A stretch of 30,303 nucleotides of DNA from JAMLHH01 sp964653095 (lineage in GTDB: Bacteria > Bacteroidota > Bacteroidia > Chitinophagales > JADIYW01), in contig CAZZEH010000035.1 in the NCBI GenBank assembly GCA_964653095.1, forward strand, positions 1 through 30,303, in the 5' to 3' direction. Below, in pieces: positions 8,918 to 16,119 of this stretch (position 1 is its first letter; each line of letters opens with the position of its first letter). The notes under the pieces are model-generated. The model was not told the origin of the DNA, ran no database searches, and saw nothing but the letters and a program-made list of their open reading frames with translations. A program made the translations under genes and the position numbers.

Positions 8918-9712
8918 TTACAAATTGTTGGCCATCGCTACCATTTCTGCCAAATCCATTACCTGTACTTCATCCTGTTTCTCTTTGCCTTTCACACCAT
9001 CAGTCAGCATGGTATTGCAATAAGGACAGGCCACAGCAATATAATCAGGTCTGACTTCCAGTGCCTGCCCCGTTCTTTTTTCATTAATACGAATATCACC
9101 TTTCTCTTCTTCTTTCCACATCTGCGCACCACCGGCACCACAACAGAGTGCATTTTCTTTATTGGCTTTCATTTCGACCAATTGACCGTCAAGAGAATTG
9201 ATTACTGTTCTTGGAGCTTCGTACTTCCGATTCCCTCTGCCAAGATAACACGGGTCGTGATAGGTGATCTTCTTGTTTTTAAACTCATCATCCTGCACTA
9301 CCAGTCTGCCGTCTTTAATCAGACTTTCTAAAAACTCTGAATGATGCATCACCTCATAGTTGCCGCCCAGAGTCGGATACTCATTCTTTAGGATATTGTA
9401 ACAATGCGGACAAGTCGTCACAATCTTTTTGACATTGTACATATTGAGCATTGCCACATTTTGCTGAGCCAGCATCTGGAATACAAACTCATTACCCGCT
9501 CTTCTGGCCGGATCTCCTGTACAGGATTCTTCTTTACCCAATACTGCAAATTCTACTCCGATAGAGTTTAAAATTTCACAAAAAGCCAAAGTTACTTTTT
9601 GAGCTCTCTGATCAAAACTTCCGGCACATCCTACCCAAAATAAGACTTCCGGCATTCTGCCCTCGGCAGCTAAATCTGCCATAAACGGTACTTTATACTC
9701 AACTGTTCCCAT
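8918..9712 (-). CDS. HdrB-like CCG-domain iron-sulfur protein, copy 1 (distal)
   Basis: This 264-residue cytosolic protein has two cysteine-rich (CCG/DUF3483-type) domains, as in heterodisulfide reductase subunit B, GlpC and LutA. Domain 1 carries C29 (WVGCAGS), C64 (SCTGDPARR) and the pair C101/C104 in CPHCYN. Domain 2 carries C155 (HDPCYLGR), C190/C191 (LCCGAGG) and C229/C232 (CPYCN). In HdrB such residues bind noncubane 4Fe-4S clusters. It is a tandem paralogue of the gene at 10051-10839: 295 bp of the 3' part are identical between them. A terminator separates it from that copy, so it probably has its own promoter. All cluster cysteines are present. It probably passes electrons with the membrane Fe-S protein encoded upstream; the substrate is unknown. 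Confidence 0.88.
   Translation of the reverse strand: MGTVEYKVPFMADLAAEGRMPEVLFWVGCAGSFDQRAQKVTLAFCEILNSIGVEFAVLGKEESCTGDPARRAGNEFVFQMLAQQNVAMLNMYNVKKIVTTCPHCYNILKNEYPTLGGNYEVMHHSEFLESLIKDGRLVVQDDEFKNKKITYHDPCYLGRGNRKYEAPRTVINSLDGQLVEMKANKENALCCGAGGAQMWKEEEKGDIRINEKRTGQALEVRPDYIAVACPYCNTMLTDGVKGKEKQDEVQVMDLAEMVAMANNL
8931..9225. repeat. 295-bp exact repeat, left copy
   Basis: This block is base-for-base identical to 10064-10358 (direct repeat, offset 1133 bp). It covers the C-terminal ~98 codons of both CCG proteins. The flanking parts of the genes differ at many silent sites, so the identity is recent. Confidence 0.95.
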
Positions 9713-9819
9713 TTTTTACCTTTAATATTTTCTCAATAATTTTTTGATAATTCTCTTTACAAAACTCTTTTATATTGCCGATTAGATATTAACCTATACA
9801 ACATACTTCGAGTCGCGTA

Positions 9820-9849
9820 CAAAAATACACTTCAAAAGGACTTTGCCAA
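9820..9849 (-). promoter_or_regulatory. Candidate promoter of CCG copy 1
   Basis: On the minus strand TATTTTTG (9827 down to 9820) fits TAnnTTTG. A TTGG (9849-9846) lies about 18 bp upstream as a possible -33 element. The start would be near 9813, giving a leader of about 100 nt. The need for a promoter is supported by the terminator upstream. The match itself is modest. Confidence 0.35.
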
Positions 9850-9992
9850 GTATAATGGGTCTCATAATCCGCAAATATTCCGCCAATTCCGGATAAGATT
9901 ATCGGCAATGTCCCTGTAAAATAAGGGCTTTACAGCCGTATCTTCAATGCCTAAAATCAGTATTTCAGGCTTGAATTAGGGTACCACGGAAC

Positions 9993-10026
9993 ACAAAAAA
10001 AGCTCTGAAAATTAATTCAGAGCTTT
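9993..10026 (-). terminator. Rho-independent terminator after CCG copy 2
   Basis: There is a perfect 11-bp stem, AAAGCTCTGAA (9999-10009) paired with TTCAGAGCTTT (10016-10026), with a 6-base loop. On the minus strand it is followed by a run of Ts (complement of the A-run at 9994-10001). It lies 25 bases after the stop of the gene ending at 10051. Confidence 0.85.
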
Positions 10027-10050
10027 GTATTATATCTAAGAAAAAGATGG

Positions 10051-10839
10051 CTACAGTCCGTTAGCCATCGCTACCATTTCTGCCAAATCCATTACCTGTA
10101 CTTCATCCTGTTTCTCTTTGCCTTTCACACCATCAGTCAGCATGGTATTGCAATAAGGACAGGCCACAGCAATATAATCAGGTCTGACTTCCAGTGCCTG
10201 CCCCGTTCTTTTTTCATTAATACGAATATCACCTTTCTCTTCTTCTTTCCACATCTGCGCACCACCGGCACCACAACAGAGTGCATTTTCTTTATTGGCT
10301 TTCATTTCGACCAATTGACCGTCAAGAGAATTGATTACTGTTCTTGGAGCTTCGTACTCTCCATTTCCTCTGCCAAGATAACACGGGTCGTGATAGGTGA
10401 TTTTTTTACCCTTAAACTGACCATCCTCTACCACTAACCTGCCCTCTTTTATCAGACTTTCTATAAACTGAGAGTGATGAATCACTTCATAATTTCCGCC
10501 CAAGGCAGAGTATTCATTTTTCAGAATATTAAATCCGTGAGGACAAGCGGTTACAATCTTTTTTACATTGTACATATTCAGTGTCGCCACATTTTGTTGG
10601 GCGAGCATTTGAAAAACAAATTCATTCCCGGCTCTTCGGGCAGGGTCGCCGGTGCAGGCTTCTTCCTTACCTAATATTGCAAATTCTACTCCGATAGAGT
10701 TTAAAATTTTACAAAAAGCCAAAGTTACTTTTTGAGCTCTCTGATCAAAACTTCCGGCACAGCCTACCCAAAACAACACTTCGGGCATTCTTCCTTCGGC
10801 AGCTAAATCCGCCATTTCAGGCACTCTATATTCAACCAT
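10051..10839 (-). CDS. HdrB-like CCG-domain iron-sulfur protein, copy 2 (proximal), one cluster cysteine lost
   Basis: This 262-residue paralogue of the gene at 8918-9712 differs by a few substitutions in its N-terminal half, while its C-terminal ~98 codons are identical at DNA level. CCG domain 2 is complete (HDPCYLGR, LCCGAGG, CPYCN). In domain 1, C27 and C62 remain, but the CPHC motif reads CPHG: residue 102, codon at 10534-10536, is Gly (GGA) where copy 1 has Cys. In related proteins this Cys is part of the set that binds the cluster, so this copy may carry only one cluster or an altered one. It lies 36 bp downstream of the membrane-bound Fe-S gene, so it is the operon-linked copy, and is followed by a strong terminator. 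Confidence 0.88.
   Translation of the reverse strand: MVEYRVPEMADLAAEGRMPEVLFWVGCAGSFDQRAQKVTLAFCKILNSIGVEFAILGKEEACTGDPARRAGNEFVFQMLAQQNVATLNMYNVKKIVTACPHGFNILKNEYSALGGNYEVIHHSQFIESLIKEGRLVVEDGQFKGKKITYHDPCYLGRGNGEYEAPRTVINSLDGQLVEMKANKENALCCGAGGAQMWKEEEKGDIRINEKRTGQALEVRPDYIAVACPYCNTMLTDGVKGKEKQDEVQVMDLAEMVAMANGL
10064..10358. repeat. 295-bp exact repeat, right copy
   Basis: This is identical to 8931-9225. Outside it the two genes diverge through the middle of the coding sequence, then become nearly identical again near the 5' ends (about 10679-10770 versus 9546-9637). Confidence 0.95.
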
Positions 10840-10875
10840 TTATGATGTAATTTAAAATTTGATTCTAAAAAATAT

Positions 10876-12228
10876 TTACTTGTTTAAATCTTCTATCCAA
10901 TTTGTTCGGTCATCCGGAGAAAACTGCCAAGGAGCCTGATTGTTTTCCATGCTGGTAAACATGGTATTCCATTCCTGCGGTGTATCTGCCAAATCCATAG
11001 CCAAACCTCTTCTCAATTCCAAGATGATATCCATTGGACTTATATTGACCGGGCAGGCTTCTACGCAGGCATTACAGGTAGTACAAGCCAATAATTCTTC
11101 TTTGGTTATAAAATCTCCGAGCAACGTCTTGTTGTCATTGAAATCAGGACCATGCTCCCGAATACCTTTTCCAATTTCTTCAATTCTGTCGCGGGTATCC
11201 ATCATGATTTTTCTTGGGGAAAGCAATTTTCCGGTTTGGTTAGCCGGACATGCATCCGTACACCTACCACACTCTGTACAGGAATAGGCATCTAACAAGT
11301 TTTTCCAGGACAAATCGGTTGCATCTTTTGCACCCATATAGACCTCTTCTTCTTCGTTACTTTCTACTTCCCCAGATTCGTCAAACATGGATTTCACCTC
11401 ATTCATAATCTGAGGCATATTTGTCATTTCGCCTTTAGGCTGTTTTCTGGAGAAATAAGTATTAGGGAAAGCAAGCATCAGGTGCAGGTGCTTGGAATTC
11501 GGAATATAATTCAGGAAGACAAATACCATGATAATATGTCCCCACCATCCAAAACGCTCCAATCCGATTAAAACACCTTCCGGTAAATTCTGGAACGCAG
11601 GAGCCAGCAATCCGGATAAAGTAAATAACCCTCCTTCCAACTCGGGATAATGACCGTTTGTCCCTTTAAGCTGTAAAGCAGCATCTCCGACATTCATAGA
11701 AAAGATGCAGGTTATCAGGGCCAGTTCAAAAACCAAAATCAGGTTGGCATCCAATCTTGGCCAACCGTCCATTTCGGGCTTATTAAATCTTGGCAGTCTC
11801 AAAATATTTCTTCTCCAAAGGAAAGCAATCGTCACAAAAAAGGTCAGCAGAGAAAGTACTTCAATCATATTGATAGAGAGGTAATACATTGATTCTGCAA
11901 ACCCCCAACCCATATTATTAAAGAAGTGATACACAGCTCTGTGCTTGCCTGTAACTCCGTCTATAAACACTTCGATTAACTCTATCTGAGTAATCATAAA
12001 CGACACATATATCACCAAATGGAGTAAAGCTGCTGAAGTAATTTTAAACATTTTTTTCTGACCAAAAGCAATCAAAAGCATTTGTTTAATACCCCAAACC
12101 GGGTCATTGTGTACCTCGGCTTTTCTGCCAAGCATAATATTGTTATAAATCCTTTTCGCTTGAATTGCAAAGAGTGAAATCGAAGTCACTGAAAGCAAAA
12201 TAAATAAAGCTATTTGTACAAATTGCAT
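10876..12228 (-). CDS. Membrane-bound HdrC/HdrE-like iron-sulfur protein
   Basis: This 450-residue protein combines an N-terminal membrane part with a cytosolic dicluster ferredoxin domain. Hydrophobic helices are visible at about residues 4-22, 64-86, 118-137, 162-180 and 228-241, resembling the cytochrome-b-like gamma subunit fold of NarI/HdrE. H70 and H231 sit in helices and could be haem ligands (inference). Two canonical 4Fe-4S motifs follow: C317/C320/C323/C327 (CTECGRCTDACP) and C382/C385/C388/C392 (CTTCNACVEACP). An acidic Glu-rich linker (about 283-296) joins the two parts. With the CCG protein 36 bp downstream it forms an Hdr-like module, probably exchanging electrons between the quinone pool and a soluble partner. 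The physiological donor is not shown by the sequence. Confidence 0.88.
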   Translation of the reverse strand: MQFVQIALFILLSVTSISLFAIQAKRIYNNIMLGRKAEVHNDPVWGIKQMLLIAFGQKKMFKITSAALLHLVIYVSFMITQIELIEVFIDGVTGKHRAVYHFFNNMGWGFAESMYYLSINMIEVLSLLTFFVTIAFLWRRNILRLPRFNKPEMDGWPRLDANLILVFELALITCIFSMNVGDAALQLKGTNGHYPELEGGLFTLSGLLAPAFQNLPEGVLIGLERFGWWGHIIMVFVFLNYIPNSKHLHLMLAFPNTYFSRKQPKGEMTNMPQIMNEVKSMFDESGEVESNEEEEVYMGAKDATDLSWKNLLDAYSCTECGRCTDACPANQTGKLLSPRKIMMDTRDRIEEIGKGIREHGPDFNDNKTLLGDFITKEELLACTTCNACVEACPVNISPMDIILELRRGLAMDLADTPQEWNTMFTSMENNQAPWQFSPDDRTNWIEDLNK

Positions 12229-12318
12229 ATTAAAAACTATATTTGATAGGACGAAAATAGTCAGTCAAAAGATTATTTTTAAAAATTTCATTAAAGTAAT
12301 GGCTAAATACAATCTATT

Positions 12319-12326
12319 TAGATTTG
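12319..12326 (+). promoter_or_regulatory. Possible -7 box for the phosphoribosyltransferase gene
   Basis: TAGATTTG fits TAnnTTTG and lies 33 bases before the ATG at 12359. No good -33 element stands at the expected distance, so this is tentative. Confidence 0.25.
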
Positions 12327-12358
12327 TTCTAAGCCAATATCAGTAAAATAGGCAAAAA

Positions 12359-12883
12359 ATGACTTTTGTACTACCCAAACACGCTCAGAAATTCTTATCA
12401 AAAGAAAATTTGGAACAGAAGATTCACAGGATGGCATACGAGATTTTGGAAATCCATTATAACGTTCCTGAGATTATGCTCTTAGGGATAGAAGGAGGTG
12501 GTTCAGACTTGGCAGTATTACTCGCAAAAAAAATCAATGAGATTCATTCGATAAAAATTACTTCTGCATCTATTGTTGTAAAAAAAGAAGACCCTTATTC
12601 GGAATCTCCTTATATAAAAGGGCTGGGCGACCGAGTATATCCGTCTCATATAATAGTGGTGGATGATGTGGGAAATTCGGGGAGAACATTGTTCCATGCA
12701 CTACAGCCGGTTTATAACTTACGGCCGGCCTCTCTTTATGTAGCTCTGCTCATAGACCGGACCCACAAAAAATTTCCTATAAAAGCGGATATTACGGGCG
12801 AAGATATGGCCACCACGCTCACCGAGCATATTCATGTGCTGTTTGATGAAAACGGAGAACCCGAAGGCGCTTATGTATTTTAA
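12359..12883 (+). CDS. PyrR-like phosphoribosyltransferase
   Basis: This 174-residue type I phosphoribosyltransferase has the PRPP-binding loop IIVVDDVGNSGRT at about residues 98-110. The C-terminal segment VALLIDRTHKKFPIKADI with a Glu-rich end (TLTEHIHVLFDENGE) is very close to the PyrR uracil phosphoribosyltransferase/attenuator family. In Firmicutes PyrR senses UMP and controls pyr operons. No pyrimidine gene or obvious PyrR RNA target lies beside this copy, so it may be a stand-alone phosphoribosyltransferase instead. It converges on the protease gene with a 4-bp overlap of stops. Confidence 0.8.
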   Translation: MTFVLPKHAQKFLSKENLEQKIHRMAYEILEIHYNVPEIMLLGIEGGGSDLAVLLAKKINEIHSIKITSASIVVKKEDPYSESPYIKGLGDRVYPSHIIVVDDVGNSGRTLFHALQPVYNLRPASLYVALLIDRTHKKFPIKADITGEDMATTLTEHIHVLFDENGEPEGAYVF

Positions 12884-14244
12884 TTTCTGAATTTCTCTTC
12901 CATAACCTTCAATAACTTTCGCAAATCAGGCAACCCGTATCCTTTTTGCGAATCCGGACAGTCAAAATCCTGAGCAGTCTGTTCCATTACAGTTATTAGT
13001 TCCTTCACTTTCAGCCGGGGATATTTCTGCCAGACACAGGCAGCCGCTCCGGAAATCAGGGGTACCGCATAAGAAGATCCGTAAGAGAGAGCATGAGTTC
13101 CGTTTGCTCCCACTGTATAAACTTTATGCCCCGGTGCTGCCAAATTGGGTCTGTTTAGATTCAGACTGTCCCGACCATATGATGCATAGGATACTGCTTT
13201 ACCGGTCAGATTAGTCACTCCTACTGCAATAATATCTTGTGCGTCTGCCGGAAATGTAACTTCTTTCCATCTAAGATTGCCTTCATTTCCTGCACTTGTT
13301 ACTATCAGCATTCCCTTCCCGGCGGCATATTCTGATGCTTTAGTGGATAAAGCACAACCGGTATAAAGGTCAGACTGCCGATAATTATAGGATTTGTCAT
13401 CAAAATAATTGTAGCCAATAGACGCATTGACAATATCCACACCTATACTGTCGCAATATTCCAAAGCTTTTAGATAAAAAAACTCTTCCAACGGATGTTC
13501 AATTACCGGAACTTCTGTTTTAAAAAGAAAAAAATCCGCCTGAGCAGCAGAGCCTGTTATCTCGTCCCCATTATTTACGGACAGCAGGCTCAAAACTTTT
13601 GTTCCGTGTTCCGTATCGTAATACACATCCCGCGAATTATCCCAAAAGTTTAATGTCTCCTGAATTTGTTTCTGTGTGTATAAATGTCGAAAAGCAGATA
13701 CTTCGTTTACTCCGCTGAATCCTGCATCCAAAATAGCGATTCGTATGCCCCGTCCGTGATATCCAAGCTTGTGCAGGGTATCTAATCCTATCAGTTTATA
13801 ACTCAAATCTCTTAGATATCTGTCCTCCTGTACTTCCTGCTCGCTATTTTTAATTCTGTAATTTTCAGTTCTGACTTTTCCTCCGAGAAATTGGTAATCA
13901 ATTACAAATCCATATTGCAAAAGTTGAGAAGGTTCATCTTCAGATTTTTTATCAAATTCTACCAACAGCGCGTTCAGCCATTTTGAATGACTGACTACTT
14001 TATACCCCTCGTTTTTTATACTGTCAATATATTTCTCAGAAATCGGATAATCACTTTCGTCAAAATCCAAACTTTGACGCACACGCCTTTCTACAGAAAC
14101 AGGTGAGAATTTTTTAATGAGCCGCTCATTGGAAATCTCAGGCTTATCTTTTAAATACACCAATACATATTCTTTCTCTGTCTCAAAAGCAAAAATTGTC
14201 GCTGATACAAAGCAACTTACAAGAAATAAAAAGCTTTTTTTCAT
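12880..14244 (-). CDS. Secreted S8 (subtilisin-like) serine protease
   Basis: This 454-residue subtilase has an N-terminal signal peptide (MKKSFLFLVSCFVSATIFA). A propeptide-like segment (about 20-150) precedes the catalytic domain. The triad is visible: D173 in RIAILDAGFSG, H213 in TEHGTKVLSL and S391 in SYGSSYAVPLISGAA. The oxyanion Asn is N320 in TSAGNEG. The usual GTSMAxP around the serine is GSSYAVP here, which still keeps the nucleophile. There is no C-terminal type IX sorting domain or other appended domain, unlike many Bacteroidota subtilases. It lies 28 bp downstream of a lipoprotein gene on the same strand, probably one transcript. Substrate unknown. Confidence 0.92.
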   Translation of the reverse strand: MKKSFLFLVSCFVSATIFAFETEKEYVLVYLKDKPEISNERLIKKFSPVSVERRVRQSLDFDESDYPISEKYIDSIKNEGYKVVSHSKWLNALLVEFDKKSEDEPSQLLQYGFVIDYQFLGGKVRTENYRIKNSEQEVQEDRYLRDLSYKLIGLDTLHKLGYHGRGIRIAILDAGFSGVNEVSAFRHLYTQKQIQETLNFWDNSRDVYYDTEHGTKVLSLLSVNNGDEITGSAAQADFFLFKTEVPVIEHPLEEFFYLKALEYCDSIGVDIVNASIGYNYFDDKSYNYRQSDLYTGCALSTKASEYAAGKGMLIVTSAGNEGNLRWKEVTFPADAQDIIAVGVTNLTGKAVSYASYGRDSLNLNRPNLAAPGHKVYTVGANGTHALSYGSSYAVPLISGAAACVWQKYPRLKVKELITVMEQTAQDFDCPDSQKGYGLPDLRKLLKVMEEKFRN

Positions 14245-14272
14245 AAAAAACGCGGAGATCGAAATGCTTCGG

Positions 14273-14992
14273 TTATTCCATTCCGCAATCTACAGCCTGC
14301 ATTTTAACAATATATCCTTTCTCCGCTTTTTCAAGCCAGGGATTATCATTTATTTTTTGAGTTTCTAAGTGCCACCATTCTTTATAAATGACTCCTACAT
14401 TTCGGGCAAAAATTTCTTTCGCAAAGGTCTTTTCAATCATTGTTTCTTTATCCTCCAATAAAATCTCAGCGGTTTTACTGTAATTCTTACCGTTTAAGAT
14501 CAGCGGCTCATCAACTGTCACAAACTCATAGGTCCAACCTTTCAAATACTTAAGATTATCTACGGCTTCGATAAATTTATTCCCGTCCCATTCCACGCCC
14601 TTGTCCGGCGGAAATACAAAACTTATAAAACGAAGATTTTCTTCTATCCTCTCTAATCTGCTTTTCTCAGGAACAAAATAATAGGTGCGGGAAAGTGACC
14701 AATCCTGCTCCGCATCGCCCTTTTCATAGCGCTCTACTCTATATGCATCTCTTCCGAGGTTGTCTTTAAACAGTTCGGTTATTATTTCTTTAAACAGCAA
14801 AGTAGTATCCCGAACGCTGTTGTCAAAATCATTGTACACTACAGAATCCACCTGATAAATTATATAATGCCCAATATCTTTTACGACATAATCATATCCC
14901 AACTCCACTGATGTACTGTTATTGTCCTTTTTGCAGGAAGTCAGAATAAGCAGAAAAACTGTCGGGATACAGAAAAAATAGAAACGTTTCAT
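14273..14992 (-). CDS. Putative lipoprotein of unknown function
   Basis: This 239-residue protein has a lipoprotein signal peptide: hydrophobic core, then LILTSCKKDNN, with Cys about residue 20 as the lipidation site. The mature part is mostly beta-like with several aromatic and acidic stretches and a C-terminal cysteine (AVDCGME). I do not recognise a named domain. It is similar in style to the short lipoproteins Bacteroidota place at the outer membrane. The 28-bp gap to the downstream S8 protease suggests co-expression. Confidence 0.8.
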   Translation of the reverse strand: MKRFYFFCIPTVFLLILTSCKKDNNSTSVELGYDYVVKDIGHYIIYQVDSVVYNDFDNSVRDTTLLFKEIITELFKDNLGRDAYRVERYEKGDAEQDWSLSRTYYFVPEKSRLERIEENLRFISFVFPPDKGVEWDGNKFIEAVDNLKYLKGWTYEFVTVDEPLILNGKNYSKTAEILLEDKETMIEKTFAKEIFARNVGVIYKEWWHLETQKINDNPWLEKAEKGYIVKMQAVDCGME

Positions 14993-15085
14993 TATTCAGT
15001 TAAATGTAGTAAATATTTTAAAAAGTTTGCTGTCAGAATAAAACGAAAGCTATTATACTTTATTTTATTTTCAACTTATTGCAAA

Positions 15086-16024
15086 TTAAATCATTTCAGG
15101 GATAAAGTGTGCAAATGCAGCAATTAAGGCGTAAAGTATTAATGAACCGTCATACCAGAGCATAATTTGCCATTTATCCGCTCTCCGGCTTCTAATGATT
15201 GTCTTGTAGAGCAGGGCAAAAACCAAAGCCACTATTCCAATCATAAAAATTTTGTACTCGGGCAGAAATTCATTAAACTGCAGAATCCATCCGTACAACA
15301 GCAGCAGATACAGACAAGAAAGTGCAGCGAGTAACTCTTTGGAAGCCTTGTCTCCTATTACCATAGGAATAGTATAAATGCCCATTTCCTTATCCGCCTC
15401 CAAATCATTCATATCAAACGGAAGCGTAATAATGAAAATAAACAGAAACTGAATGCACAGGAGCATACACATTTTTGTTTCAAACTGCCATCCGTAAATA
15501 TTAGTCCACGGAAGCAGAACTGCCATAACCGACCAGACAAGAGAAATCATAAAAATTTTGGCAAAAGGAATTTTACGCAAGGTGATTATCTTATTTCGAA
15601 CACGAATTTTTAAATTATACAGAAATGAAATCAGCCCTAGAATACACAATACAGAAAGTACTTCTATCCTGATAAAGAAAGCCATTGCCAACACCACGAA
15701 TGCACTGAATGCCAGCAAAAACAAAACTATGCTCTGATTTTTTCTCATCCACTGAAACAGCAAGTCCTGACTCAAACTGCCGAGCGAATTTTTAAACGCA
15801 ATCCACCTGCTAAACTGGTAAATAAACATAGTCGCCGCACCGATAAGAATTAGTAGGCTGGGAAAATTTTTCATCCGCACGCCCATCAGAAGCATATTTG
15901 CATAAGCAAAACATACCGCCCCAAAAGAAATATAAATATCACTGAAAATTATCCGCTGAATCCACGGCATAATAACAGCCTGAATCTCTTTTAACCTCTG
16001 ATAAGTGTTATTTTTACTAACCAT
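15086..16024 (-). CDS. UbiA-like prenyltransferase family membrane protein
   Basis: This multi-pass membrane protein has about eight hydrophobic helices. In the full open frame (residue 1 = TTG at 16096) the second aspartate motif of UbiA enzymes is present as DMNDLEADKEMG (D228, D231, D235), followed by TIPMVIGDKAS, as in polyprenyl transferases. The first NDxxDxxxD motif is not evident: the equivalent position reads MFIYQFSRWIAF. Activity on a prenyl diphosphate is therefore uncertain. I prefer the ATG at 16024 over the TTG at 16096; a third option is the ATG at 15970, just before the first helix. It lies directly downstream of dnaG and is probably transcribed with it. The substrate cannot be told. 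Confidence 0.75.
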   Translation of the reverse strand: MVSKNNTYQRLKEIQAVIMPWIQRIIFSDIYISFGAVCFAYANMLLMGVRMKNFPSLLILIGAATMFIYQFSRWIAFKNSLGSLSQDLLFQWMRKNQSIVLFLLAFSAFVVLAMAFFIRIEVLSVLCILGLISFLYNLKIRVRNKIITLRKIPFAKIFMISLVWSVMAVLLPWTNIYGWQFETKMCMLLCIQFLFIFIITLPFDMNDLEADKEMGIYTIPMVIGDKASKELLAALSCLYLLLLYGWILQFNEFLPEYKIFMIGIVALVFALLYKTIIRSRRADKWQIMLWYDGSLILYALIAAFAHFIPEMI

Positions 16025-16119
16025 ACCGGACTCTGCGAAATTATTTAAAATCCGACTGTTTTTTGCTTTTCCGTACCAATTTGTGATGCTGTGCAAATAC
16101 AGACAGCAGGTTTTAAATT

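Larger units (their letters stand above)
9713..10050. other. Spacer between the tandem CCG genes
   Basis: This 338-bp spacer has no ORF worth calling. It holds the rho-independent terminator of the upstream copy near its right end and a promoter-like pair of boxes in its middle. The rest is AT-rich with no recognised element. Confidence 0.6.

Noticed and set aside
8858..9331. 157-residue plus-strand ORF opposite the CCG copy 1 gene
   Set aside because: It lies antisense to a gene with intact cluster motifs, its sequence is low-complexity hydrophobic/aromatic, and it has no recognisable domain.
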